The translations under genes and the position numbers were made by a program. A stretch of DNA of 64,000 bases from Arabidopsis thaliana. Lineage: Eukaryota; Streptophyta; Magnoliopsida; Brassicales; Brassicaceae. This document shows, in pieces, positions 1-10,098 of this stretch (position 1 is the stretch's first letter; every line of letters begins with the position of its first letter). The DNA is taken from the NCBI RefSeq assembly GCF_000001735.4, contig NC_003070.9, positions 23,793,971 to 23,857,970 of the forward strand, read 5' to 3'. The notes beneath the pieces were generated by a model. That model was not told the DNA's origin and did no database searches. It worked only from the letters and a program-made list of their open reading frames with translations.

Positions 1-1107
1 ATGGAATTTGAATCATTGTCTTGTTATCGTAAGTTTGTAACCTTACTCATGGAATAAGAATTAAACCTAGCATAGATAAAAGACATTCCCTGAGCAAAAT
101 AGTTTCGTTTTTAGTCTATTGTCTAGGAATTATTTCCTTTGTTAAATAGCAGCTTGCATCTGAGCTTAATATAGTACGTTTATTTATCTGTATGTATTGA
201 AAGGTTTTTTGGAGTGGATCTTTCGAGATTAAGGACCCTCTGGATTCAAATTTCAGAACTCAAAATATTGTAGTATCATAGGGATAGATCTGGTCTGTGT
301 TTTATTTTAGTAAAAACGTAGCAGATGTTAATATGCATGTTGTTTGCTGATGTTACTGTGTTTCAGCTGTGCAATTTGAGAGTCAGTTTAAGAGTAATCT
401 GTCTTTTTTTCCTGTGGGTTTCTCTAGTTTACAAGACAAAAGTCTGTTTGTAAAATGATTGGCTACTAGTTTTTGTGCTAAAACTTTTGAAACATAGTTC
501 ATGGAGTAAGAACCATTTGTCTTATTGATTATTATCGTATATGCTTGATGTTCTTTAAAGTGAAATCCTTTTGGACATGTTGTTTCGGTGTTTGGTCTTG
601 TGTTGATGAAGTCTTGATCTTGTTTCTTCTATGGTGTTTGTAATTATTTGCTTTCAGTCCACCGCATCAATGGTTTTGGACATCGGTGTCTATTTTCTCT
701 CTCTTAGCTGTAGCAAACTTTTGAACTTGGCTGAAAAAAGATACAAAGCAGTCCCTCTCATGTGCACCAACTTGAAAGCTTCAGAAACCTTGTTATGACT
801 GACTCTGAGATATGGTCTTGGCCACATTTACATAAATCGCCGTTTTTTTGGATGATTTGCATGAATTCTTATGAAAATAGGGTAAAGTATTTATTCAATT
901 CAATTCAATTGCCCATTTAAGGCTTTAAGCCCCATCCGTAAGAAGTCCTAAAGAGTCCTAATTTCAGTCTGTTAAGTATTGGGCTTTAAAGGCCCGTTTG
1001 TTTAATCATTAGGTCCGGTAAACAAAATGTCGGCAAAAAGTGCAGGTTATAAATTAGGGTTTGTTGATGATCTTTGACTATTGTTGTGAATTTCTGTGAG
1101 ATTGAGA
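1..1107. other. Left-edge non-coding stretch and promoter of the NAC gene
   Basis: No convincing coding exon is visible. The first 850 bases could be the 3' UTR of a gene lying to the left, perhaps with a UTR intron whose acceptor is the polypyrimidine-AG at about 658; this is a guess. Closer to the NAC start there is a short run of attca units (893-910) and two GGGCTTTAA/GGCCC-type motifs (about 921-933 and 979-995). These resemble the site II/telo-type elements common in plant promoters. Confidence 0.4.
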
Positions 1108-1593
1108 ATGCAGGCGGAGGAGATAATATGCCGTGTTTCAGACGAAGAGATCATCGAGAATTACCTGAGGCCAAAGATAAACGGTGAAACATCTTCAATC
1201 CCGAGATATGTTGTGGAATTGGCAGAGGAGCTGTACACTGTAGAGCCTTGGCTGCTTCCTCGACAAACAGCTCCAATTCTCAACCCTGGCGAGTGGTTCT
1301 ACTTTGGGAAACGCAATCGAAAGTATAGTAACTTGGAAGGTGTTCATTGCGAGGGATCGTGGATACTCGAAGACGGTTGCATCGCAGTCCTGTCCAAGGA
1401 GACGGGTGAGGAAATTGGTGGAACGACGAGATTTAGGTATTACTATAGGAACAAGGGGGATAAAGAGAGTCGTCTGAAGATGAGCAATTGGTTTATGAGA
1501 GAGTATCGTCTCTATTACAAATCCAGGAGAGTCTTCAATGGACGTCAGGTTTTCTGCATTATCACTTGTAATGATGAACATTTTATCGAATAA
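1108..1593 (+). CDS. NAC027: Small NAC-domain protein without N-terminal subdomain A
   Basis: A single-exon frame of 161 residues. It carries recognisable NAC-domain stretches: DEEIIENYL near the start, EWFYFGKRNRKY in the middle (subdomain C-like), GSWILEDGC, and WFMREYRL near the end (subdomain D-like). NAC proteins are plant-specific transcription factors whose domain of about 150 residues binds DNA as a dimer. Here the usual opening LPPGFRFHPT motif is absent, and nothing follows the domain where an activation region normally lies. The first in-frame ATG is 1108; the frame also opens upstream with GTG, which I did not use. By position and sequence I take it to be At1g64105 (ANAC027). It could be a working truncated NAC (dimer partner or competitor) or a decaying copy. 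Confidence 0.75.
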   Translation: MQAEEIICRVSDEEIIENYLRPKINGETSSIPRYVVELAEELYTVEPWLLPRQTAPILNPGEWFYFGKRNRKYSNLEGVHCEGSWILEDGCIAVLSKETGEEIGGTTRFRYYYRNKGDKESRLKMSNWFMREYRLYYKSRRVFNGRQVFCIITCNDEHFIE

Positions 1594-2232
1594 TTCTCTC
1601 TGCTTTTTTTTCTAAGATACCATAGTTTAAGATCCTAATTATGAGTTTGAATCTATAATTATAACTCTTTGCTTTCTGATGATTCAACTTGTTTATACTT
1701 TGAGATCAAACTCACAATATTAAGATGGGTTTATTTATGCTTCTCATAGATCAGACAAAAACAAGATATTATGAATGACCAGAACAGAGAGAACTGAACT
1801 AAGATGAGTGAGTTTTGCAATGCCTAATCCCAAGTGATCATTTGAATCTGCTTTACCTTCCTCTCATTTCAGTCTCAAATCCATAAGACACTTAATGCAA
1901 CACCAACGTTGGTCATCACACTAAAACAAATACAAGCTGCTTGAAGCAGCATATTAAAATCATTCCTACCAGATCTATCCCTACGCCAACTTCTGAAATT
2001 TGAATAGCTCTGTTTGGAATAGCTTGGCTAATCTGTTCACCTTGTACTCAAAAGTTTGTAGCTTTTACCTTATGACATAAGTATCAAAACTGTTTCCGGT
2101 TTGTTTTTCATATATATCTAATACATTTCTCATTGCTCATATTCTTCAAAAATTATTCAATAATGTAAGATAATATTTCGTTGTAACTTATAACCTAAGA
2201 AAGTGCATAGCATTGTTTCTAACATTGTGGCA
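1594..2232. other. Intergenic between the NAC gene and a defensin-like gene
   Basis: AT-rich sequence holding the 3' ends of the two convergent genes. I see no exon, RNA gene or repeat. Confidence 0.5.
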
Positions 2233-2585
2233 CTATTTAGGTGATGGAGCCACTTCACTGCTACATAGTGAACAAATACATTCATGATGATGGCATTTTT
2301 GATATCTGCAATATGGGAAACAACTATTTCGGCAATCGCTATCGCGAAAGCAACTCCCAAAATACTGTTGTGGATGCTTCGGTTGACATTCTCCTCCAAC
2401 ACACTCTACATTTTGCGGACGTTGCATTTGCCTCGCATTTGATATTGACACACCTATACATACATTCATTGATTCAATCATATAATATATCAATTCATAC
2501 TTGAAAGTAAAAAAATGTAAAGTGAGATACATGAGAGAATGATTGCGACAAGAACAATGAGCATTGTTGTCTTTGATACTGCCAT
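2233..2585 (-). CDS. Defensin-like / low-molecular-weight cysteine-rich secreted peptide
   Basis: Two exons on the minus strand: 2531-2585 (start ATG at 2585) and 2233-2453, joined in frame (phase 1) to give 91 residues. Exon 1 gives a hydrophobic signal peptide (MAVSKTTMLIVLVAIILSC). Exon 2 gives a mature peptide with about ten cysteines, including a CRNSCFPYC segment and a CHHHECICSLC end. This signal exon plus cysteine-rich exon layout is the signature of Arabidopsis DEFL/LCR genes, which encode secreted antimicrobial or pollen-pistil signalling peptides. A TATAAATA box lies at 2655-2662 on the minus strand, about 70 bases before the ATG. The splice was inferred by eye from GT-AG and reading frame. 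The target is unknown. Confidence 0.8.
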
Positions 2586-2916
2586 GTCTTTTCAACTTTG
2601 ATCTCTTTGTGTTTTATTAATTTGACTGATGAGATTCTTTATGGTCTTTGTGTCTATTTATATTGTGTTCCAAAGCGTCAAATAAGGTACGTAATCTTTT
2701 AAGTTGGTATATTATGTACATATTGTGGAATACTGTGCATAGTCAGTCACTCAAATATAGTATGATTTCATAATGACAGACCAAACATACGGGTCAAACT
2801 TTTAGCAATATCATCATATTCTTATTCTCTTATTAACCATGGAAACAAAAATTCACCATACTATTACATTACCAAATTTCATAATCCATTACCAGCATCA
2901 TGATTCATCATCATCA
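2586..2916. other. Intergenic between the defensin-like gene and the AAA-ATPase gene
   Basis: Holds the defensin-like promoter (TATA at 2655-2662) and the 3' UTR of the AAA-ATPase gene. Both genes are on the minus strand, in tandem. No other feature seen. Confidence 0.5.
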
Positions 2917-5900
2917 TTACAAGAAGTAAGTGAGTTGTTCTTTCTTCCTCGATCCTCCTTCTCCATACAATTCATTCCACTGCTTCAACTCTCCCATTCC
3001 CGCTCCCTCAGCCGCAAAACTCGCCGCCACCTGCGTTTTCAATTTAAAACGTTTCAAAACGCAAACGCTATTTCCATATCCACCACAGTGTAGGCATACA
3101 TGTAATAATATATATAAACCACAGTGTGTTTTCACCTGATTCTTGGCTTCTTTAAAGTCTTGTCTGTTCAACGGACGAAGTGTTATAACTCTCTCTTCTT
3201 TTCCTTCATCTTCTTCACCTGCTTTTGTAGGCTCTCTCTGCTTCTTCTTCTCCTTCAAATATCAAAAATGCATAACACAATCAGTTAAAACCAAAATAAA
3301 GATACTAGTATAAAGAAAAAGCCTTAGAGAAATATTATTTCTTACTGTGTCTTTGATCCTCTCTTGCTGTATAAGTTCTCTCACCGGCCTATACGCAGCG
3401 GTTGTGCACAGATTCTGTTCATCGGATCAACAACTGTCAAGATCTCTTCTTTTACATCTTTACTACATATTCAAGAAAAGAAGGAAAAAGATCGAACCTT
3501 AAGATCACTTCCTGTGTATCCTTCTGTCATCATTGCTAGTTCCTTGTAATCCAAGTTTTCATCTACTTTCTCCTTCGCCAACAATGTTCTTAGAATCTTT
3601 TCTCTGTTCTCTACAGCCGGTAGTCCCACCATGATCCTGCGGAAGAATAAACCCTGTAAACCAACTAAACCGAACAGAACCTAAACGAATGTTTTTATTC
3701 AATCAAGAAAACATGCTCCCAAAACCGAAATGAATGTTGCGGCGCATAGAGTTATTATTAGTTATACCTTCGTTCGAATCGTCTGATAATGGCTTCATCA
3801 AGATCGAAAGGCCGATTAGTAGCAGCAAGGACTAAGATACGTTCACCAGGTTTAGTCATTAACCCATCCCAATGACTCATAAACTCATTCTTGATCTTTC
3901 TCATAGCTTCATGTTCTCCAACTCTTGTTCTCTGTCCCAACATACTATCAACTTCATCCACAAATATTATGGTTGGTGACACCTTCGAAGCTAGAGTAAA
4001 CAAAGCCCTAACATTCTTCTCGTCTTCTCCAAACCATTTCGAAGTTATTGTTGACATCGAAACGTTTATGAAACTCGCTCCTGCCTCTTTGGCAATGGCT
4101 TTAGCTAGCATTGTTTTACCTGTACCCGGTGGACCGAAGAGTAAGATTCCTCTGCAGGGCTTCAAGAGACCTCCTGTGAAGAGGTCTGGCCTACGGAGAG
4201 GAAGCATTACAAGTTCTTGTAGTGACTCTTTTATCTCGTCAAGTGCACCAATGTCTTTGAATGTGACGTTAATTTCTTCTGCTGGGATTACTTCCGGTCT
4301 TATCCGTTTCTCAAACTCGTTATCCGGTGCAACTTCCTGTTCCATAGGTTAACACAATTGACCACTACTGGATCATTATGTAGATTGGATCATTATGTAG
4401 ATAAAACAGCAGAAAGAGTAAGCTTACCGGAGCTTTTGGGGTAACTTTCTCAGCTTTAGCTTCTTTCTCTGGTTCTTCCTTGCTGCTTACGGTGGTGACA
4501 CTCTCTGTTTTTGTCTCCGGCTTGATTGATTCAGCTTTTACTTCCTGAAGCAGTGAAGAAAATACAAATGTTTCAGCAAGGGTTCTGCTCTGTTTCTTAA
4601 TCCTCTGTTTTCAGCTAATAACAGAGTATATAGAGAGAGACCTTGGATGATTCCTCCTTAGTTTTTTGCTTCAGCTTCTCACGACCGCCAGCTTTGCCTT
4701 CTCTGAAGAGACTGAATCCATGCGACAAACTAACCGCACAATAAAGAACATATCAGTACCAATGTTCTTGTAGAGGTTTGTTTGTGAAACAAGTTAGGGT
4801 ACTATTTCTAACCTTATAGAAGATATCACCAGTTTTCCGTTTCTGTACTCAGGATCTTTGTTGTTCATCAGATGATAGGAAAGAGCAGAGACAACGATCT
4901 CTTCAATGTAATTGCTTAAAACCTTCGTGTCCTCAAAAGAGATGGATTCAAGGTCATCGCATATAAGATCATTCTCCGACAAAACTTCCATGATATGGTT
5001 CCTATTGTCCTGAGTTTGGATCATGTTCATGTCGCGTTCAAGCTGCGATTTCCAGCTCACTAGATGAGTCTCATCCTCAGGAGGTCTTATGTCGATATTA
5101 TAAGGGAAAACAGCAGAGAGCTTCTCATCAATTTCTTGAGCGTCTTCGCTTGACAAGTCCACAATTCTTGAACCGAGAATGAGGACCGGTCCACTGAGTT
5201 TCTGGAGAAGCTTCTGGAACAAGTTGTAAGTTCTCTGTGAGCGGAACAGAAAGTTCTCGACGTCTCGAAGATATAACACAATCGGATTCGCCTTGGAGAC
5301 ATAGGCCAAGACCTGCACTTCACATTTGCAAGATATTATAAACAAGATATTACACATAACACATTACCTTTATACTCTTTATAGTTTTACACATAACCTT
5401 ATATAAAGATTGGACGAGAAGCTTTTCATCGAATGACCAACTGCTACTTCGTTTCAAAGGCGCTGAAACTAAGATCAGATATTAGTCACGCGTCTGAATG
5501 AACAAAGAGTTATAGTTTTAAATTTCTTTGTTGAGATGCATATATAATAACCTTGATTTGAGGAAGATGCAAGGTTGCTAATATTAGCTGCTGCTGAAGA
5601 GTTTCGACGAAGCTTTGGAGGATTACTAGAGCCTTCCATTGAGCTGCATATATCACAGATCACACGGTGAACATTAAAATTATGCATTAGGTTGATTGCA
5701 AAACATTGATGGATATATATTCGCATTGCATAAATTTGAAGTAAAGGACACCGAAACACAAACCTTGATTTGATATCCACACCACTGCTTTGCCTCCTCA
5801 AGGTACCACCAGCTGAACAGATTCATCAACAAACAATGTTGATAACACCGATGAAAATCCAAACTATAAGGCTACTTGGTCACAGAGTCGATTACTCGGT

Positions 5901-7285
5901 TAAGCAGAGCCAACTTAATATTTGACCAAGACAAAATTTGATTTACCTTTTGACTCTTCTCTCTGAGGAAGGATGGAGAAGGAACTAAACAGTCCTGATA
6001 GTTGCTCTAAAGCAGATTCTGAGGGAGATCTCTTGAATGACTAAGACAACCGGAAAATAAAACCAGCTCTCCGATTTAGATCATTTACAAGAAACTAGTA
6101 ACAATTCATGAAACGAAATCAGTAAACCGATTACCGATGATTCTGTATTTCCACTGCCGTATTTGCTCTGTATCTGCAAACACAATAAAGAAGATTTAAG
6201 GTTCACAATGGAGAAGACTCAAAGTAAGAAACATATTTCAATGTTTTTGTTTAAAGTTCAAGAAACCTTGAGTGCAAAATCGTTGACGTCTAGAAGAAGT
6301 AACTTGGCATCGAAGAAATGAGCTAGGGCTTTGGCTAGCATTTGTTGGTAAAGCTCTGCAAGGAAACATATTAAAATTCAAAACACAAACGAATTGGTTC
6401 AAGATCAAGATCGAATCATCGGAATCTAACCGGCAGGGCCGGACAAGAGAATGGCTCGGCTAGCTGGAGACAAGTTTCTCGTATATTTTGAAGCATCGAA
6501 GTGCTTCAAATGGACATAAGCTGCACTTGTTAGAAGCACTCGTGTTTGTTCACTGCACAATCCCAAAAAGGTAAAAACATTGATGAACAAGACTACATGT
6601 ACTATGTATCGATCGGTGTGGGTATGTTTCAGTGATCAAAAGAATAAATCCAAACATTTTGGGATAAAGATCAAAGAATCTAAATGATAGTGACACGTGT
6701 CGGAACTAGAAAAACAATGAAATCATTATCGGCGTATGTAAACAGAAATTCACATGCTTCACCATTATTATCACTCCAACAAATATCTTATCCGTTTTTG
6801 TAAAACTACATTTAATAACTAAAACAAATAAAAACACTATCCAAAAAATATGTGATGACTCATATTATTTCCTTATCATTTCTATATTCTCACTTGTATT
6901 ATCGTCTTGAAACTCGTAAACTATAAACTAAAGTGACGATCAAAACATATGTATATTCCATCACAAGAATTGTTTTAAGATCCTAATTAGAATTGATTGA
7001 TCTTAAAGTCTAGTTGAATGCATGCGAATTATGGGAACTTTCGATGTTATATGTTTTAAATTACCTGAGATAATAAGGAAACTCATCGAAAGTAATTTTA
7101 CTCTCTCTGCCGTCAACAACTTGACGGAGTATCTCCTTCTCCATCTTATCCGCCGTGACGGCGTTATTTGACGACGAGTTCCCGCCGGCCCATTTTCCGA
7201 CGGCTTGACCAGAAGCCAAGCCTAAACCCACACCTACTCCAACTCCGACGCCAAGCGCCGACAACAACATCTGTTTGCTGTCCAT
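2917..7285 (-). CDS. DAA1: AAA-type ATPase (DUO1-activated ATPase 1 type)
   Basis: Minus-strand gene with 18 coding exons inferred from GT-AG borders and frame: 7065-7285, 6431-6552, 6267-6355, 6135-6173, 5947-6040, 5764-5812, 5552-5643, 5398-5468, 4813-5312, 4642-4729, 4428-4544, 3768-4336, 3498-3636, 3346-3414, 3136-3252 and 2917-3030 are clear; small differences are possible. The product is about 820 residues. It has an N-terminal Gly/Val-rich hydrophobic patch, a first degenerate ATPase-like half, a Ser/Lys/Glu-rich linker, and a C-terminal AAA module with Walker A GPPGTGKT, Walker B IIFVDEVDS and sensor/arginine motif AATNRPFDLDEAIIRRFERR. The family resembles mitochondrial Msp1/ATAD1 and spastin-like ATPases. 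I equate it with At1g64110, DAA1, reported as a target of the sperm-cell factor DUO1. Its cellular substrate is unknown. A 5' UTR intron probably lies between about 7297 and 7530. Confidence 0.88.
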
Positions 7286-8582
7286 TTGATCTTCCAAAAG
7301 CAAAATATGTATTAAAAAAAAAACAAAAAAAAACAAAGTATTAGTATTATTAATATATAGATCAAGATCTAAAACGTTGTTACTAATCGTAACAACAATA
7401 AAAATTGAATGATAACAAACAAAAGGTATCGATTTATCTATAATTCTATATTGACTATTTAACCTAACTTATTCGAGAATCCAACCGAAACTTTGAAAGT
7501 ATTTTCAAAGATTTAACAAGAGAAATATATACCTTGTTTCGTAAGATATCTCTCTCAAATCTTTTCTTCTGCAGTTTCTTTGTACTTGTTTTGGTCCTAA
7601 CGATTCAATAGTCTGAAAAATCACAGAGAGTAGTGAGAACCGTGAAAACCAGATCTATTTACACGTCATCACCGGTGTTGAAAATGAGGCAAAGACGGCG
7701 GCGGATATGAGAGATTTAGGGTTCTTTTAATGAAGATTTTTTTGATCGCTTCTCTGCTTTTTTATTTCATGGGGGTAATATGTTTGCACATGAAAACTGA
7801 TGAGTCATTACCGAGACTTTGCGTACGTGTTGTCATATAAACGGCTACTAGGTTGGTTTTTCGGCAGTTTTTTAATTCTGATGTTGCCGCTTCTTTACTC
7901 TAATGCCCTTTAGTTTTTTAGTTTCTTTAATTTATTCCTTGATAGTTTCGGAATTGTCATTATAGTCCAGCTTTAATTAAATTATTCCGGTAAATTTTGT
8001 TTTCGATTGTGGGTATTCTGTGATAATTGAATATTTTTATAGGGGTAAGTTATAGATGTTGGCACAAAATTAAACACAAAGGAAAAAATGTAGATAAAAC
8101 ACTAAAAAAAAAAGGGGTGCAGACTGTAGAAAGCATGACTGTGTTAGATCTGGAAGGCGTGGCTCATTTAGAACCGTTGGATTGTATAATAGGATCCCAC
8201 GTAAGGGAACAAGTTGACGGCTTAGATTGAAAGGTATGGCTTCTCCTGTCTTCGCAGAATCGTAGGCATTATTAAACAAATATATCCTACTTTCAATCTT
8301 TTGGTCTATTGATTGACTAGTGATATTTTTCTAGTGATTGAATGGGCTTTTTGTTTTGGTCCTCGAAAGAAAAACTAACCATTCGAAATTTTGAAGTCAT
8401 ATACACACTATAGGGTTTCTTAAAAATATGTATGGGCCAGTCTTGGATGTTTTATAGGAAAAACATATAGCTTCTGAAAATAATACATACACTTTGTCAC
8501 CAAAAAAAAGAGTCTGAAGATTGGTATGGATATTGAAAATTATACGATTATTTACACTATATACGTATAAGTTTAACAAAAA
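7286..8582. other. 5' region of the AAA-ATPase gene and intergenic DNA up to the tRNA
   Basis: 7286 to about 7640 is probably 5' UTR with an intron. The rest is AT-rich. Short frames at 8027-8230 and 8070-8279 have no recognisable domain. Homopolymer A-runs at 8104-8113 and 8502-8509 show no clear flanking duplication. Confidence 0.45.
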
Positions 8583-8666
8583 GTCAGGATGGCCGAGTGG
8601 TCTAAGGCGCCAGACTCAAGTTCTGGTCTTCGAAAGAGGGCGTGGGTTCAAATCCCACTTCTGACA
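8583..8666 (+). tRNA. tRNA-Leu (anticodon CAA)
   Basis: 84 bases fold as a class II (long variable arm) tRNA. The acceptor stem GTCAGGA pairs with TTCTGAC (one G-T pair). The A box is ggatggccgagtgg and the B box gggttcaaatccc. The anticodon stem ccaga/tctgg closes the loop CTCAAGT, giving anticodon CAA for the UUG leucine codon. The 5' leader has the AT-rich/CAA context typical of plant tRNA genes (aacaaaaa just upstream), and a T-run near 8669-8675 can act as the Pol III terminator. No intron is present. Confidence 0.95.
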
Positions 8667-9083
8667 TTTATTTTTGTGCATTTCTTTTTGTGCGTTACTT
8701 CCTAATTAATTTGTTCAGAGATAAGTTTTTGGGTTATATATTATTGCTAAGAAAATAAGTTAATGAAGAAAAATTAGCAATGTTAATTTGATCGGTTCAA
8801 GTTCATTGATAAATTTGGTCCGCTCAAGTTATTCTTCCATCCAAGTGTTGTTGCCTTGATTAAGTGAAGCAGAGAATGCAATTATGCAAATGGCCAACGA
8901 ATTTTGTTAAATGTAGAAAAATGGCATATCTAATGAAAAGTTGAATGGGTAATCTGCTGAAGAAAAATTAATGCAACATGTTTTTCATAAACATTTGGCT
9001 ATATAAACATGCATGTTACATTGAGATCAAGACCATAATTATTTATAAAACTCACAAAAGGCAAACATCAAGTAGCTAGAGAA
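8667..9083. other. Intergenic, tRNA to MLP-like remnant
   Basis: AT-rich, with the Pol III terminator at its start and a TATA-like tatataaac near 9000 ahead of the following remnant. No other feature seen. Confidence 0.4.
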
Positions 9084-9563
9084 ATGGCATTGAGACGACT
9101 TTGTGAGATGCAGTTTCTGTTTTCGCTTCCACCAAAACTATTCTGGGATAGTTTTTTCTACCATATGACTCATATATCTAATTAGAACCCTTCAGGTATC
9201 TATTTATAATAACTCTCACCTTATTCATATGTTTTGTTCATAATTCGTAATTGTTTATGTTGGTTATTAGAGATAAGGCCTTGGCAACGAGAACACATGA
9301 CCATTGAGTCAGTGGATCACGAAACGAGAAGCATGACGCAACGGTTTACCGTACCTGAATTCTTTGAAGGCTATAAGATGATTACATCAACTACAAAAGT
9401 TAATGATTCCGCCATTGGCTTGTATAGCCTCGTCGATATCAGTGTGGAGTACGATAAGACTGGCCCTGAGATCAAAGACCTTGACCAAGTCCAATTCCTT
9501 GTGGACTATATCAATGAGTTGGTTCTTCGTACTGGTGGTCAGCTCCTACGACGTCTTAAGTAA
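9084..9563 (+). pseudogene. Bet v 1 / major-latex-protein-like gene, probably broken
   Basis: An ATG at 9084 opens 33 codons ending in a stop, with a PPKLFWDSFFYHMTHI stretch resembling the first part of MLP proteins (SPPEKFW...). A second stretch, from about 9270 after a good acceptor (ttattag), encodes HMTIESVDHETRSMTQRF, then KMITSTTKV, SLVDISVEYDKTGPEIKD and a C-terminal helix ending GGQLLRRLK. That is the order of the second MLP exon. MLPs are roughly 150-residue ligand-binding cytosolic proteins. About 35 residues usually found between the two parts are missing and the first part ends in a stop, so I read this as a pseudogene. A short expressed protein from 9300 onward cannot be excluded. 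Family assignment is by eye and moderate. Confidence 0.5.
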
Positions 9564-10098
9564 TGGTCCCGTGGGACGTAAAATCGATCCAAACTATATA
9601 TGACAAGTGTTCCTCGCGTCTATACAATAAAGGGATCTCTAAGAAGATAAAATAGATATAGAACCTCCCATGAGTTGTTGTACTATCCAGTCCTTTAATA
9701 TATAGCTACATATTAAGTACCTACTTGTGAATGTTTCAACGTAACTGCTAAAAAGTAAAAACACACTGGCATCGACTCAGCATGATCCCAACAAACCTGC
9801 CCTACCGATAAAATTGCAATTTGCAAACAAAAGACATGAGTTTTATTATTATTATCATCATCATCATAAGACTGTTTTTGACAATTTCCACAGGTGGGCT
9901 TTTACCTGTATAATTCACAACATCACAATAACCTATGCTTCGACCCTTTAATTCAATATCTACAAAGACCAATAAGACACAGACTTTGGACCCTTTTTTT
10001 TACTCTAAGCAAACCTAAAACTAGAACAACCACAGACTCTTTCACTCTCACTTGCCCACACGCATTGAATTCAAGACTGGAACCAAACTGAAGACAAC
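9564..10098. other. Intergenic with a short microsatellite
   Basis: Contains an (ATT)n(ATC)n microsatellite at about 9842-9868 and the 3' UTR of the minus-strand gene that follows. No exon seen. Confidence 0.5.

Noticed and set aside
8492-8530. caccaaaaaaaa string as another retroposon tail
   Set aside because: No flanking direct duplication found.
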